A DNA stretch of 64,000 bases from Candidatus Latescibacterota bacterium (GTDB taxonomy: Bacteria > Krumholzibacteriota > Krumholzibacteriia > JACNKJ01), in the NCBI GenBank assembly GCA_020633725.1, contig JACKDC010000001.1:248001-312000 (forward strand), written 5' to 3'. This document shows, one piece after another, positions 24,321 to 32,764 of the stretch. The translations under genes and the position numbers were made by a program. A model generated the notes under the pieces. That model did not search any database and had not been told where the DNA came from. It worked only from the letters and a program-made list of their open reading frames with translations. Every line of letters begins with the position of its first letter. Position 1 is the first letter of the stretch.

Positions 24321-25592
24321 CTAGCGCCGTCGACGGCGCCCGCGACCCGCCGAGGCGACGGGCGGCACGGGCGACTCCAGGCGCGGCCGCGACTGGCGAT
24401 GCGACGTCCGCGCGGGCCGCGGCGGCGCCTCGACGAACGCGCTCTCGAAGCCCTCGACCGTCCGGCGCGGAATTCGCGTGCCGATCATTCGCTCGGTCGC
24501 GCGCACCCAGCCATGATCTTCGTTCGTGACGAAGGTGATGGCCGCGCCCGTCAGCTCTGCACGTCCCGTGCGCCCGATGCGGTGCGTGTAGGCCTCGGGC
24601 GTGTTCGGCACGTCGTAGTTGATCACGTGCGACACGCCGCTGACGTCGATCCCGCGCGCCACGATGTCCGTGGCCACGAGCACGCTGAACTGCCCCGTGC
24701 GGAAGCCGGCCATGGCGCGGTCGCGCTGAGGTTGGGACAGGTTGCCCTGGATGCCCACCGCGCGGAAGCCCGCCTTGGCGAGATGCTCGGCCAGGCGGCG
24801 CGTGCGCTGCTTCGTTCGCGCGAAGACGATGGCCGACGCGCAGTCCGGCCGCCTGAGCAACTGCTCGAGCAGATCGCGCTTGCGCGTCTCGGCCACCGAC
24901 ACGAGCGCGTGATCCACCGTGCTGGCCGGCGCGCTGTGGGACAGCTCCACGACCGTCGGGCGCAAGAGCAGCCTGTCGGCCAGATGGCGCACTTCGCTGG
25001 GCATGGTGGCCGAGAAGAGCAGGTTCTGTCGCCGCGCCGGAAGCGTGGCTAGGATGCGGCGGACGTTCGGCAGGAAGCCCATGTCGAACAGGTGATCGGC
25101 TTCGTCGATGACGAGCGTGTCGACCCGGTCGAGCCGCAGTTCGTCCTGCTCGATGAGGTCGAGCACGCGGCCCGGGCAGCCGACCACGATCTCGGGGCGA
25201 CGGCGCAGCTGATTGATCTGCCGCGACACGGGCACGCCGCCGAAGAGGGTGACCACCTTCAGCGCGCTGTGCCGCGCGAGCACGGCGATCTCCGCCGCGA
25301 TCTGGGTTGCCAGCTCACGGGTGGGGGCGAGGATCAGCGCGCGGGGATCGCGGCGGCGTCCGTCCCGGGGCGAAGTGAGCAGCCGGTGCAGCAAGGGCAG
25401 GGCGAAGGCCGCGGTCTTGCCGGTGCCGGTCATGGCCAGGCCAAGGACGTCGCGGCCCTCGAGGCTGGCGGGAATGGTGTCGGCCTGGATGGGGCGGGGG
25501 CTGGTGAAGCCCGCGTCGCGAATGCCGCGCAGCAGGGCGTCGTGGAGGCCAAAGCGGTCGAAGCCGCCGGCGGGAGAAGATTGATCTGACAT
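24321..25592 (-). CDS. DEAD-box RNA helicase (RhlE-like)
   Basis: 423 residues with all helicase motifs: Q motif (FDRFGL, RPIQADTIP), motif I AMTGTGKT (53-60), APTRELA (89-95), DEAD (163-166), SAT (194-196), ATDIVARGID and HRIGRTGR near 330. The Arg/Pro-rich tail ending GRGRRRRR is typical of RhlE-type proteins and should bind RNA. Such helicases unwind structured mRNA and ribosomal RNA, often at low temperature. The start has AAGGACTTC upstream. The 289 bases before it (25593-25881) hold no gene and may be a long leader. Downstream of an RRM gene and a desaturase on the same strand. Confidence 0.92.
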   Translation of the reverse strand: MSDQSSPAGGFDRFGLHDALLRGIRDAGFTSPRPIQADTIPASLEGRDVLGLAMTGTGKTAAFALPLLHRLLTSPRDGRRRDPRALILAPTRELATQIAAEIAVLARHSALKVVTLFGGVPVSRQINQLRRRPEIVVGCPGRVLDLIEQDELRLDRVDTLVIDEADHLFDMGFLPNVRRILATLPARRQNLLFSATMPSEVRHLADRLLLRPTVVELSHSAPASTVDHALVSVAETRKRDLLEQLLRRPDCASAIVFARTKQRTRRLAEHLAKAGFRAVGIQGNLSQPQRDRAMAGFRTGQFSVLVATDIVARGIDVSGVSHVINYDVPNTPEAYTHRIGRTGRAELTGAAITFVTNEDHGWVRATERMIGTRIPRRTVEGFESAFVEAPPRPARTSHRQSRPRLESPVPPVASAGRGRRRRR

Positions 25593-25881
25593 GAAGTCCT
25601 TGCGTTCCACCGCAGGCACACGGGCCGGGCCCGCGCGAGGCGGTCTGGAGTTCCGACCCAAACAACAGTGAAGGGTAAGAGGGGTTGCGGGCGGCGCGAC
25701 CCGCGACGTGAATCGCGGTCCTGTTGTTCGCCGCTGTCGGGCAGGAGCCCGACGAGATGCGTCAAGATAGGCAACTAGCGCGTATCGTGCCAGGTCTTCC
25801 AGGACGAGCGCATGTCCTTGGCGTCCGGCGTGAGCCGCCGGGACCGCTGCGCCCGCGGCGCGCCTCCCGAGTCGCCTTGCG

Positions 25882-26889
25882 CTAGCTCGCCGTCTTCAGC
25901 GCGCCGAAGCCCACGAGGCGGCCGGCGTCCTCGTCCCAGAGCTTGAAGCGGAGGCTGCTGAAGCTGGCGCGCAGCGTCACCGGCTTCACGCGGCTGAAGA
26001 GCGGGCTGGAGAGGTGGCAGCGCTCGAGGAAGTAGTTGGGGATGCGCGGGCTGAGATGGTGGATGTGGTGGAAGCCGATGTTCCCGCTGAACCACTGCAG
26101 CAGCCGCGGCAGCTTGTAGAAGGACGAGCCCTCCAGCGCCTGGCGCAGGTAGTCCCACTTGCCCTTGCGCGCCCAGTAGGTCCCCTCGAACTGGTGCTGC
26201 ACGTAGAAGAGCCAGATGCCCGCCACGCCGGCGAGGAAGATCAGCGGCAACTGGATCATCAGGTAGGCCTTCCAGCCGATGGTCAGGCACATGACGGCCG
26301 CGATGGCGGCGAGGGTGAGGTTCGTCAGCACCTTGCTGCGGCGCGCGCGGGTGCTGTCCTCGCGCCGCCACACGCGGTAGTTGAGCAGGAAGACGAAGAA
26401 GGGGCCGAGGCCGAACATCACCAGCGGATGGCGATAGAGCCGGTAGCGCAGGCGCTCCCAGCGCGAGGCGGCGCGGTACTCGGCGACCGTGAGCGTCCAG
26501 ATGTCCCCGCCGCCGCCGCGGCGGTCGAGGTCCCCGGACGTGGCGTGATGCCGCGCGTGCTCGTGGCTCCACCCGCCCGAGGGGATGAAGACGAGTAGGC
26601 CCGTCACGAAGCCCACCAGGCGGTTCGCCCAGCGCGAGCGGAAGAAGGCGCCGTGCCCGCAGTCGTGGCAGATGATGAAGCTGCGGACGAGGAAGCCCGT
26701 GGTGGGAATCGCCAGCGCGAGGGTCAGCCAGTAGGAGACGCGCAGGCTGAAGAGCATGGCCGCCCAGAGCGCGAGGTAGGGGAGCACCGACGTGGCGATC
26801 TGCAGGAGGCTGCGGCGGGTGCAGCTGCGCTCGAAGGGTGCTACCAGGGCGCGCCAGTCGACGTGCGGGGATCTGCGCGGGGAGTTCAT
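25882..26889 (-). CDS. Membrane fatty acid desaturase
   Basis: 335 residues. Three histidine clusters typical of acyl-lipid desaturases are visible: HDCGH (75-79), HEHARHH (109-115) and HHIHH near 275, plus QHQFEG. They lie among four or more hydrophobic segments. It would introduce double bonds into membrane acyl chains using di-iron, oxygen and an electron donor, raising fluidity. The position specificity is not deducible, though the boxes resemble delta-12/DesA types. No strong ribosome site precedes ATG 26889. A hairpin (26914-26940) separates it from the upstream RRM gene. Confidence 0.88.
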   Translation of the reverse strand: MNSPRRSPHVDWRALVAPFERSCTRRSLLQIATSVLPYLALWAAMLFSLRVSYWLTLALAIPTTGFLVRSFIICHDCGHGAFFRSRWANRLVGFVTGLLVFIPSGGWSHEHARHHATSGDLDRRGGGGDIWTLTVAEYRAASRWERLRYRLYRHPLVMFGLGPFFVFLLNYRVWRREDSTRARRSKVLTNLTLAAIAAVMCLTIGWKAYLMIQLPLIFLAGVAGIWLFYVQHQFEGTYWARKGKWDYLRQALEGSSFYKLPRLLQWFSGNIGFHHIHHLSPRIPNYFLERCHLSSPLFSRVKPVTLRASFSSLRFKLWDEDAGRLVGFGALKTAS

Positions 26890-26913
26890 CGAGGGCCGCC
26901 CGTGTGGGAGAGT

Positions 26914-26940
26914 CCCCCGGCGACCAGCGGCCGCCGGGGG
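26914..26940 (-). repeat. Hairpin between RRM gene and desaturase
   Basis: CCCCCGGCG (26914-26922) / CGCCGGGGG (26932-26940), 9-bp arms with no T-run on the minus strand. It may attenuate read-through or protect the RRM transcript 3' end. Confidence 0.55.
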
Positions 26941-26958
26941 AAAAGGCAAGAGGTCAGG

Positions 26959-27264
26959 CTACCAGCGGCCGCCGCCGCCACCGCCGCCACGACCGCCACC
27001 ACGGAAGCCGCCGCCGCTGCGCTCGCGGCGCTCCTCGGCCTCGTTGACACGCAGGGCGCGGCCGCCCATCTCGGTGCCGTCGAGGGCGCTGATCGCGGCC
27101 TCGTGGTTGTCCATCTCGACGAAACCGAAGCCGCGGGGGCGGCCGGTGTCGCGGTCCATGATCAGAGCGACGGAGTGGACGGTGCCGTGCTTCTCGAAGA
27201 GCGCGCGGACCTCATCCTCGGTGGCGGTGAAGGGCAGGTTGCCCACATAGAGCTTCTTGGACAT
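26959..27264 (-). CDS. RRM RNA-binding protein, copy 1 (glycine-rich tail)
   Basis: 101 residues: one RRM domain with RNP2 LYVGNL (5-10) and RNP1 RGFGFVEM (44-51), then an Arg/Gly tail ([15 protein letters not shown]). The plan matches cyanobacterial Rbp proteins, several of which are cold-induced RNA-binding proteins. It is about 70% similar by eye to a second copy at 32372 and shares promoter and leader motifs with it. GGAG precedes the ATG. Confidence 0.93.
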   Translation of the reverse strand: MSKKLYVGNLPFTATEDEVRALFEKHGTVHSVALIMDRDTGRPRGFGFVEMDNHEAAISALDGTEMGGRALRVNEAEERRERSGGGFRGGGRGGGGGGGRW

Positions 27265-27270
27265 TGGAGT

Positions 27271-27417
27271 CTCCGATTTCGCCCCAGGTCATCGACGGAG
27301 CCCTGGCCCGCACGTCGGCGGCGGGGCGGTGCTCATGCTCTTCGGGATCGTCCGCGGGAGCGGCGTCGTCGCCGGTCAGCGGAAGAACGGATCGTGGTTC
27401 GACGGGGGCGAAACGGC
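27271..27417 (-). promoter_or_regulatory. Conserved leader of RRM gene 1
   Basis: The minus-strand leader contains an 18-base motif, GCCGTTTCGCCCCCGTCG (complement of 27400-27417). A second block lies around the ribosome site: CCGTCGA, then TGGGGCGAAATCGGAG (complement of 27271-27298). Both recur in the leader of the second RRM gene. The spacing implies a structured or protein-bound 5' region, possibly bound by the RRM proteins themselves. Confidence 0.6.
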
Positions 27418-27450
27418 GGATCCAGCCACGAGGAGTCGTCTATGACGCAG

Positions 27451-27479
27451 AAGGTACAGCTTCCGCGCCGGCTTGTCAT
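27451..27479 (-). promoter_or_regulatory. Predicted promoter of RRM gene 1
   Basis: On the minus strand: ATGACA (complement of 27474-27479), 17 bases, TACCTT (complement of 27451-27456). It leaves a leader of about 180 bases. The sequence TGACAAG-x-x-GGCG is shared with the RRM gene 2 promoter. Confidence 0.6.
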
Positions 27480-27544
27480 CATCAAACGAGATTTCGGTTG
27501 CGATTGGCCGAAACTTTCCCTGCCCGGGGGCGGGGAGCTTCGAG

Positions 27545-27573
27545 TGGAGTTGAGTTCTGGCCTGTGCTATCCT
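27545..27573 (+). promoter_or_regulatory. Possible extended -10 promoter for the 27604 gene
   Basis: TGTGCTATCCT contains an extended -10 (TATCCT, 27568-27573). The -35 (TGGAGT, 27545-27550) is poor. Confidence 0.35.
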
Positions 27574-27603
27574 GTTTTCCTCTCAACACTCAAGGAGGGG
27601 ATC

Positions 27604-28296
27604 ATGAACTCCAAAGTGATGTTCTTCGCGATTCTCCTCGCCTTTGGCCTGTTCGCGACGAACGCCAGCGCGGATTGGTCCGACGACTTCGACACCTATG
27701 CTAATGGCAGCGGACTGATCGGTCAGGGCGGCTGGGAAGGCTGGGGCGGCGGTATCTCGACGGACGCCATGGTGACGAATCTCTACGCCCACAGCGGGCC
27801 CAACTCGGTGAGCATCCTGCCAACGACCGACGTGATCCAGCAGTTCAGCGGGGTCACGGCGGGCATGGTCATCGTGACCGCCTGGATGTACATCCCGAGC
27901 GGCGCCGCCGGCGAGCAGTACTTCATCCTCCTGGACGCCTACGACCACGGGGGCACCACCAACCACTGGGCGCTGCAGCTGCGCTTCCAGGACGGTCTGG
28001 TGGAGAGCGAGTTCGACGCGGTGACCTATCCCACCGTCTCCGGCGAGTGGGCGGAGTTGCAGGTGGTCATCGATCTGGATCTCGACCTGATGGACGTGTC
28101 CTACAACGGGGCCGTCTTCCTGAGCAAGCCGTACACCGCGGGCACGAACTTCGACTTCACGGGCGTGCTCAACCTGGCCTGCCTCGACCTGTTCAGCAAC
28201 GGCGGGACCGAGGTCTACTGGGACGACGTCAGCGTCGTCTGGGGCACCACGGGCGTGGAGGACACGTCGTGGAGCCAGGTCAAGTCGCTCTACTAG
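27604..28296 (+). CDS. Small secreted protein with C-terminal W-S-x-V-K-x-L-Y motif
   Basis: 230 residues. A signal peptide (MNSKVMFFAILLAFGLFATNASA) is followed by a jelly-roll-like body: DWSDDFDTYANGSGLIGQGGW, DAYDHGGTTNHWALQLRF, WAELQVVIDLDLDLMDVSYNG, EVYWDDVSVVW. This is the pattern of concanavalin/LamG-like extracellular domains. It ends VEDTSWSQVKSLY, a tail also seen on the protein at 42460. CAAGGAGGGG precedes the ATG, and the upstream promoter gives a short leader. Likely surface or extracellular; function unknown. Confidence 0.78.
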   Translation: MNSKVMFFAILLAFGLFATNASADWSDDFDTYANGSGLIGQGGWEGWGGGISTDAMVTNLYAHSGPNSVSILPTTDVIQQFSGVTAGMVIVTAWMYIPSGAAGEQYFILLDAYDHGGTTNHWALQLRFQDGLVESEFDAVTYPTVSGEWAELQVVIDLDLDLMDVSYNGAVFLSKPYTAGTNFDFTGVLNLACLDLFSNGGTEVYWDDVSVVWGTTGVEDTSWSQVKSLY

Positions 28297-28319
28297 CAGA
28301 CACCAGGGCTTCTCATCGG

Positions 28320-28350
28320 GCGGCTCCTCTCCTGAGGGGCCGCCTCCCCT
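28320..28350 (+). terminator. Probable terminator
   Basis: GGCGGCTCC (28320-28328) / GGGGCCGCC (28337-28345) with one G-T pair, followed by TCCCCTT. It lies 24 bases after the preceding stop. Confidence 0.4.
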
Positions 28351-28366
28351 TACCCCGGGGGCAGCC

Positions 28367-30199
28367 ATGGGCGCTGGGCGCGGTCCGCAACGGGCTGGGT
28401 CTCCAGGCGCGAGTCGCCGGGGCGGCGCCCTGCTCGTCGCGCTGCTCGCCGTGGCCGGCGCCGCCCGGGCCGGCACGCTCACGGTGCTGGACGTCCAGCA
28501 GCTGCGGCTGATCGCGGTCGACGCCGCGCGCGCTCCCGACACGCAGCGCGAGACGGAGGTGCTCGTCGCCGGCGGCGGGCTCGCCGGCATCGCCGCGACC
28601 CTCGCGCTCTGCGAGTCCGGCCACCGCGTTCTCCTCTGTGACGAGACCGACTGGCCCGGCGGCCAGCTCACGGCCCAGGGCATGGCGGCGCTGGACGATC
28701 CGCCGCTCGTGGAGCGCTGCGGCGGCACCCGCAGCTACCAGGCCCTGCGCGAGGGCATCCGCGGGCGCTATCGGCAGGGCGGCCTGCTGCTGCCGGACGT
28801 CGCGGCCGGCCCGCGCCTGAACCCCGGCAACTGCTGGGTGGGGCCGCTGGCCTGCGAGCCGCGCGTCGCGCTGGCGGTCATCGAGGATCTGCTCGCGCCG
28901 CTGGTGGCGTCCGGGCGGCTGGTGCTGCTGCGACGCCATCGGGTGCTGCGCGCCGGGCGCGTGGGGGCGCGGGTCGAGTGGGTCGACCTGCTGGACCTGG
29001 ACGGCGGGGGCGTCACGCGCGTGCTGGCGGACTACCTGGTGGACGCCACGGAGATGGGCGATCTGCTCCCCGCCTGCGGCGCGGGCTTCGCGTGCGGGGC
29101 CGAGTCCACGGACGACACCGGCGAACCCTCGGCCCCCGTCACGCCCGACCCCGACTGCGTGCAGGCCTTCACCTACGCGTTCATCCTCGAGCATCTCCCG
29201 AGCGAGTCGCACGTCATTCCCGAACCGGAGGACTACGCGGCGAACCGCCGCGCGCAGCCCTACTCGCACAGCACCGCGCTGCCCGACGGCCGAGGCGGTC
29301 ACCGCTACGCCCTGCTCTCCCTCTTCACGCGCACCCCCAACCTCGGCGGCTCGTTCTGGACTTACCGCCGCCTCATCGACCGCTCCCTCTTCCGTCCCGA
29401 CGCCTACCCGTCGGACCTCTCGCTCATCAACTGGCCGGCGATGGACTACCGCGGCGGCACCCTGCTCGGCGACGACCCCGCCGTCACGCTCGAGCACCTC
29501 CTCGCCGCCCGCCGGCTGAGCCTCGGCTTTCTCTACTGGCTGCAGACGTCCATCGACCACCCCGGCGGCCGCGGCCACCCGGAGCTGCGCCTCGCGGCCG
29601 AGGCCATGGGCACCGCCGACGGCCTGGCGCGCTACCCCTACGTGCGCGAAGGCCGCCGCGCGCTAACGCTCGACCGCCTGCGCGAGCAGGACCTGTCCAG
29701 GCGCCTCAACCCCGGCCGCACCCGCGGCGCCTTCTTCGCCAACGCGGTGGGCGTGGGGGACTACGCCATCGACCTGCACGCGGGACCCTGCGCCGCCGGC
29801 GACGCCCCGGCGCAGAGCAGCCTGCCCTTCCAGCTGCCCCTCGGGCTCCTCGTCAGCGCCGACACGGAGAACCTCATCCCCACCGGCAAGGCGGCCGGCA
29901 GCACCCACATCACCAACGGCGCCACCCGCACCCACGCGGTGGAGTGGGCCCTGGGCGAGGCCGCCGGCGTCCTGGCGGCCCAGTGCCTCGAGGAGGGGGT
30001 GGCGCCGGCCGCGGTCCACGCGAGCACGGCCCAGCTGCGGGCCCTGCAGGCGCGCCTGGTGGCGCGCGGCGTGCCCATCTACTGGTACCGGAACCTGTCG
30101 CCCGCGGACGCCGACTTCGCCACGGCCCAGCTCGCCCCCTTCGCGAGCGACAGCGCCCGCGTGGTCGCCGAAGGCAGCCTCGACTGGCGACGTCCCTAG
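28367..30199 (+). CDS. Secreted FAD-dependent oxidoreductase
   Basis: 610 residues. A signal-like N-terminus ([17 protein letters not shown]) precedes a dinucleotide fold [21 protein letters not shown] (residues about 66-86). [15 protein letters not shown], the FAD-family block [13 protein letters not shown] and the late [21 protein letters not shown] follow. It resembles the FAD-dependent oxidoreductase group that includes planctomycete exported enzymes; the substrate is unknown. The ATG is not preceded by a strong site (GGGGGCAGCC). It lies 45 bases ahead of the ABC-F gene. Confidence 0.82.
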   Translation: MGAGRGPQRAGSPGASRRGGALLVALLAVAGAARAGTLTVLDVQQLRLIAVDAARAPDTQRETEVLVAGGGLAGIAATLALCESGHRVLLCDETDWPGGQLTAQGMAALDDPPLVERCGGTRSYQALREGIRGRYRQGGLLLPDVAAGPRLNPGNCWVGPLACEPRVALAVIEDLLAPLVASGRLVLLRRHRVLRAGRVGARVEWVDLLDLDGGGVTRVLADYLVDATEMGDLLPACGAGFACGAESTDDTGEPSAPVTPDPDCVQAFTYAFILEHLPSESHVIPEPEDYAANRRAQPYSHSTALPDGRGGHRYALLSLFTRTPNLGGSFWTYRRLIDRSLFRPDAYPSDLSLINWPAMDYRGGTLLGDDPAVTLEHLLAARRLSLGFLYWLQTSIDHPGGRGHPELRLAAEAMGTADGLARYPYVREGRRALTLDRLREQDLSRRLNPGRTRGAFFANAVGVGDYAIDLHAGPCAAGDAPAQSSLPFQLPLGLLVSADTENLIPTGKAAGSTHITNGATRTHAVEWALGEAAGVLAAQCLEEGVAPAAVHASTAQLRALQARLVARGVPIYWYRNLSPADADFATAQLAPFASDSARVVAEGSLDWRRP

Positions 30200-30243
30200 C
30201 CGACGCTTGCCGCGCCCGCCGGCTCGCCCTACCTTCTGCCCCC

Positions 30244-32028
30244 ATGGCACTCGTCGACCTCAAGCACGTCTCGATGGCCCTGGGCGGTCCGCTCCTCCTG
30301 GACGGCGTCCAGCTCCAGATCGAGCGCGGGGAGCGCATCTGCCTCCTCGGCCGCAACGGCACGGGCAAGAGCACGCTGCTGCGCCTGCTCCTCGGCGAGC
30401 TGACCCCCGACGGCGGCGAGATTGCGCGCGCCCCTGGACTGCGCGTGGCGCACCTGCCCCAGGAACTGCCCGTCCTCACGCAGGCCAGCGTGCGCGACAC
30501 GGTGGCCGACGGCTTCGCCGCCGTGGGCCTGCCCCCGGCGGGGCCGGAACAGTCGCACCTCGTGGAGCAGACCCTCACGCGCGCGGACCTCGACGGCGAC
30601 GCCCCGCTCGCCACCCTCTCCACGGGCGCGCGGCGGCGGGCGCTCATCGCCCGCGCGCTGGTGGCGGAGCCCGATCTCCTGCTCCTGGACGAGCCCACGA
30701 ACCACCTCGACATCGACGCCATCGCCTGGCTCGAGCGCGAGCTGGCCCGCTTCGCCGGGACGCTGTTCTTCGTCACCCACGATCGCGCCTTCCTGCGCGC
30801 GCTGGCGGGGCGCATCCTCGAGCTCGACCGCGGGCGCCTGCGCAGCTGGGACTGCGACTACGCCGCCTATCTCGAGCGGCGCGACGCCCTGCAGGGCGCC
30901 GAGGCCGCCCAGGCCGCCGAGTTCGACCGCAAGCTCGCGGAGGAGGAGGCCTGGCTCCGGCAGGGCATCCGCGCGCGGCGCACCCGCAACGAGGGACGCG
31001 TGCGGGCCCTCGAGCGGCTGCGCGCGGAGCGGCAGGCGCGGCGGGAGGGTGCGGGCAGCGTGCAGCTCTCGGTGCAGGACGCTGGGCGCAGCGGCCGCGA
31101 GGTGATCCGCGCCCGGGGCGTCGACTTCGCCTGGGGCGACCGGCCGATCCTGAGAGACTTTGGCACGGTGATCGCCCGCGGCGACAAGGTGGGCATCCTC
31201 GGGCCCAACGGGGCGGGCAAGACGACGCTGCTGCGCCTGCTGCTGGGCGAGCTGACGCCGGCGGCCGGCAGCGTCGAGCACGGCACCCGCCTCGCCCTCG
31301 CCTACTACGACCAGCAGCGCGAGCAGCTCGACGAGACCCGCAGCGTGCAGGACAACGTCACCGGCGGGGGCGAGACGCTGACCGTGGACGGGCGGAGCGT
31401 CCACGTGGCGACCTACCTGCAGCGCTTCCTCTTCACGCCGGACCAGTTCCGCGCCCCGCTCGCGCGCCTCTCCGGCGGCGAGCGCAACCGGCTCCTGCTC
31501 GCCCGTCTCTTCGCGCGCCCGGCCAATCTGCTGGTGCTCGACGAGCCCACCAACGACCTCGACCTCGAGACCGTGGAGCTGCTCGAACAGCAGCTCGTGG
31601 ACTTCCCCGGCACCCTGCTGCTGGTCAGCCACGACCGGGAGTTCCTGGACAACGTCTGCACCAGCACCCTGGTGCTCGAGCCGGACGGCCACGTGGCCGA
31701 GACGGTGGGGGGCTACGCGGACTGGGCGCGGACGCGCCGCAGCGCCGCGGCCGCTCCCCGCACGGAGCGCCCGGCCCGGCCGCGGGAGCGCCAGGCGGCG
31801 CCGCGTCGCCTCAGCTTCAAGGAGCAGCGGGAGCTGGAGGTCCTGCCCGGCGAGATCGAGGCCCTGGAGGCGGAGCAGGCCGCGCTGCACGCGCGGCTCG
31901 CCGACCCCGTCTACTGCGCGGGCGCGGGGGCCAAGCTGGGCGCCGACAGCGCGCGGCTCGAGGCCCTCGCCGTCGAACTCGCCGAGCGCTACGAGCGCTG
32001 GGAAGCGCTCGAAGCGCTGCGGAGCTAG
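30244..32028 (+). CDS. ABC-F family ATPase (Uup-like)
   Basis: 594 residues with two ABC domains and no membrane part. Walker A motifs are GRNGTGKS (near 37) and GPNGAGKT (near 320). Walker B motifs are [14 protein letters not shown] and [14 protein letters not shown]. The signatures are LSTGARRR and LSGGERNR; the first departs from LSGG. A charged linker ([20 protein letters not shown]) and a C-terminal coiled coil ([20 protein letters not shown]) are as in Uup. ABC-F proteins act on ribosomes or replication intermediates. Confidence 0.93.
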   Translation: MALVDLKHVSMALGGPLLLDGVQLQIERGERICLLGRNGTGKSTLLRLLLGELTPDGGEIARAPGLRVAHLPQELPVLTQASVRDTVADGFAAVGLPPAGPEQSHLVEQTLTRADLDGDAPLATLSTGARRRALIARALVAEPDLLLLDEPTNHLDIDAIAWLERELARFAGTLFFVTHDRAFLRALAGRILELDRGRLRSWDCDYAAYLERRDALQGAEAAQAAEFDRKLAEEEAWLRQGIRARRTRNEGRVRALERLRAERQARREGAGSVQLSVQDAGRSGREVIRARGVDFAWGDRPILRDFGTVIARGDKVGILGPNGAGKTTLLRLLLGELTPAAGSVEHGTRLALAYYDQQREQLDETRSVQDNVTGGGETLTVDGRSVHVATYLQRFLFTPDQFRAPLARLSGGERNRLLLARLFARPANLLVLDEPTNDLDLETVELLEQQLVDFPGTLLLVSHDREFLDNVCTSTLVLEPDGHVAETVGGYADWARTRRSAAAAPRTERPARPRERQAAPRRLSFKEQRELEVLPGEIEALEAEQAALHARLADPVYCAGAGAKLGADSARLEALAVELAERYERWEALEALRS

Positions 32029-32147
32029 CGGAAGCGCTTCCCCGCGGGGGGGAGCCGGCCGCCCGAACTGCCAATCCTGCAATATGTTGCCGGAACTCGG
32101 GAATCGGGTCCGGCGACCTGTTTTTTGGCTACTCGGAGCGATCGACA

Positions 32148-32176
32148 GTGACAAGTGGCGTCGAATGGACTATATT
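32148..32176 (+). promoter_or_regulatory. Predicted promoter of RRM gene 2
   Basis: GTGACA (32148-32153), 17 bases, TATATT (32171-32176). It gives a leader of about 190 bases before the start codon. Confidence 0.65.
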
Positions 32177-32209
32177 CGACCCTTGTATAAGCCTCCTCAG
32201 GATCGATGG

Positions 32210-32366
32210 GCCGTTTCGCCCCCGTCGCATCGAAGGCCGTTGCAGGGCGTCGTCAGCGCAAGTCGCGACCGAGTCTCGTCAGCGGGCAATCCGAGAGAAG
32301 CTTGGGACCCGGCCCGCGACGAACGCGCCGCCTTCCCGTCGACAATGGCAATGGGGCGATTCGGAG
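32210..32366 (+). promoter_or_regulatory. Conserved leader of RRM gene 2
   Basis: It holds the same 18-base motif as RRM gene 1 (GCCGTTTCGCCCCCGTCG, 32210-32227). The same ribosome-site block recurs: CCGTCGA at 32336-32342 and TGGGGCGATTCGGAG at 32352-32366. Confidence 0.6.
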
Positions 32367-32371
32367 CAGAG

Positions 32372-32659
32372 ATGGCTAAGAAACTGTACGTGGGCAACCT
32401 GCCTTTCAGTGCCACCGAGGATGAGATCCGCGCCCTGTTCGAGAAGCATGGCACGGTCGTGTCCGTCAACCTGATCAACGATCGCGAGACCGGCCGCCCC
32501 CGTGGCTTCGGTTTCGTGGAGATGGAGGATCCGACCGCGGCCATGAGCGCCCTGGACGGATTCGAGTTCGGTGGTCGCACCCTTCGCGTCAACGAGGCCG
32601 AGGAGCGCCGCGATCGCGGCGGCCGCGGTGGCGGCGGTGGGGGCAACTGGCGCCGCTAG
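32372..32659 (+). CDS. RRM RNA-binding protein, copy 2
   Basis: 95 residues: one RRM with RNP2 LYVGNL (5-10) and RNP1 RGFGFVEM (44-51), and the tail [13 protein letters not shown]. It is colinear with copy 1 throughout ([19 protein letters not shown] against [19 protein letters not shown]). The start [10 protein letters not shown] was chosen because the RRM begins there. Upstream in-frame codons lie in the leader. It has its own promoter and a strong terminator, so it is a single-gene unit. Confidence 0.93.
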   Translation: MAKKLYVGNLPFSATEDEIRALFEKHGTVVSVNLINDRETGRPRGFGFVEMEDPTAAMSALDGFEFGGRTLRVNEAEERRDRGGRGGGGGGNWRR

Positions 32660-32680
32660 GCGTTCGGGAGGACCCACGCG

Positions 32681-32741
32681 CCGGTCACAGCGCTGACCGG
32701 CACCGAGAAACAGGGCCCGCCTCACGGCGGGCCCTCTTTTT
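32681..32741 (+). terminator. Rho-independent terminator of RRM gene 2
   Basis: GGGCCCGCC (32713-32721) / GGCGGGCCC (32726-32734), loop TCAC, then TCTTTTT. A preceding hairpin CCGGTCA (32681-32687) / TGACCGG (32694-32700) may add to it. Confidence 0.92.
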
Positions 32742-32764
32742 GTGCCCCGTCTCGACCTTCGGGC

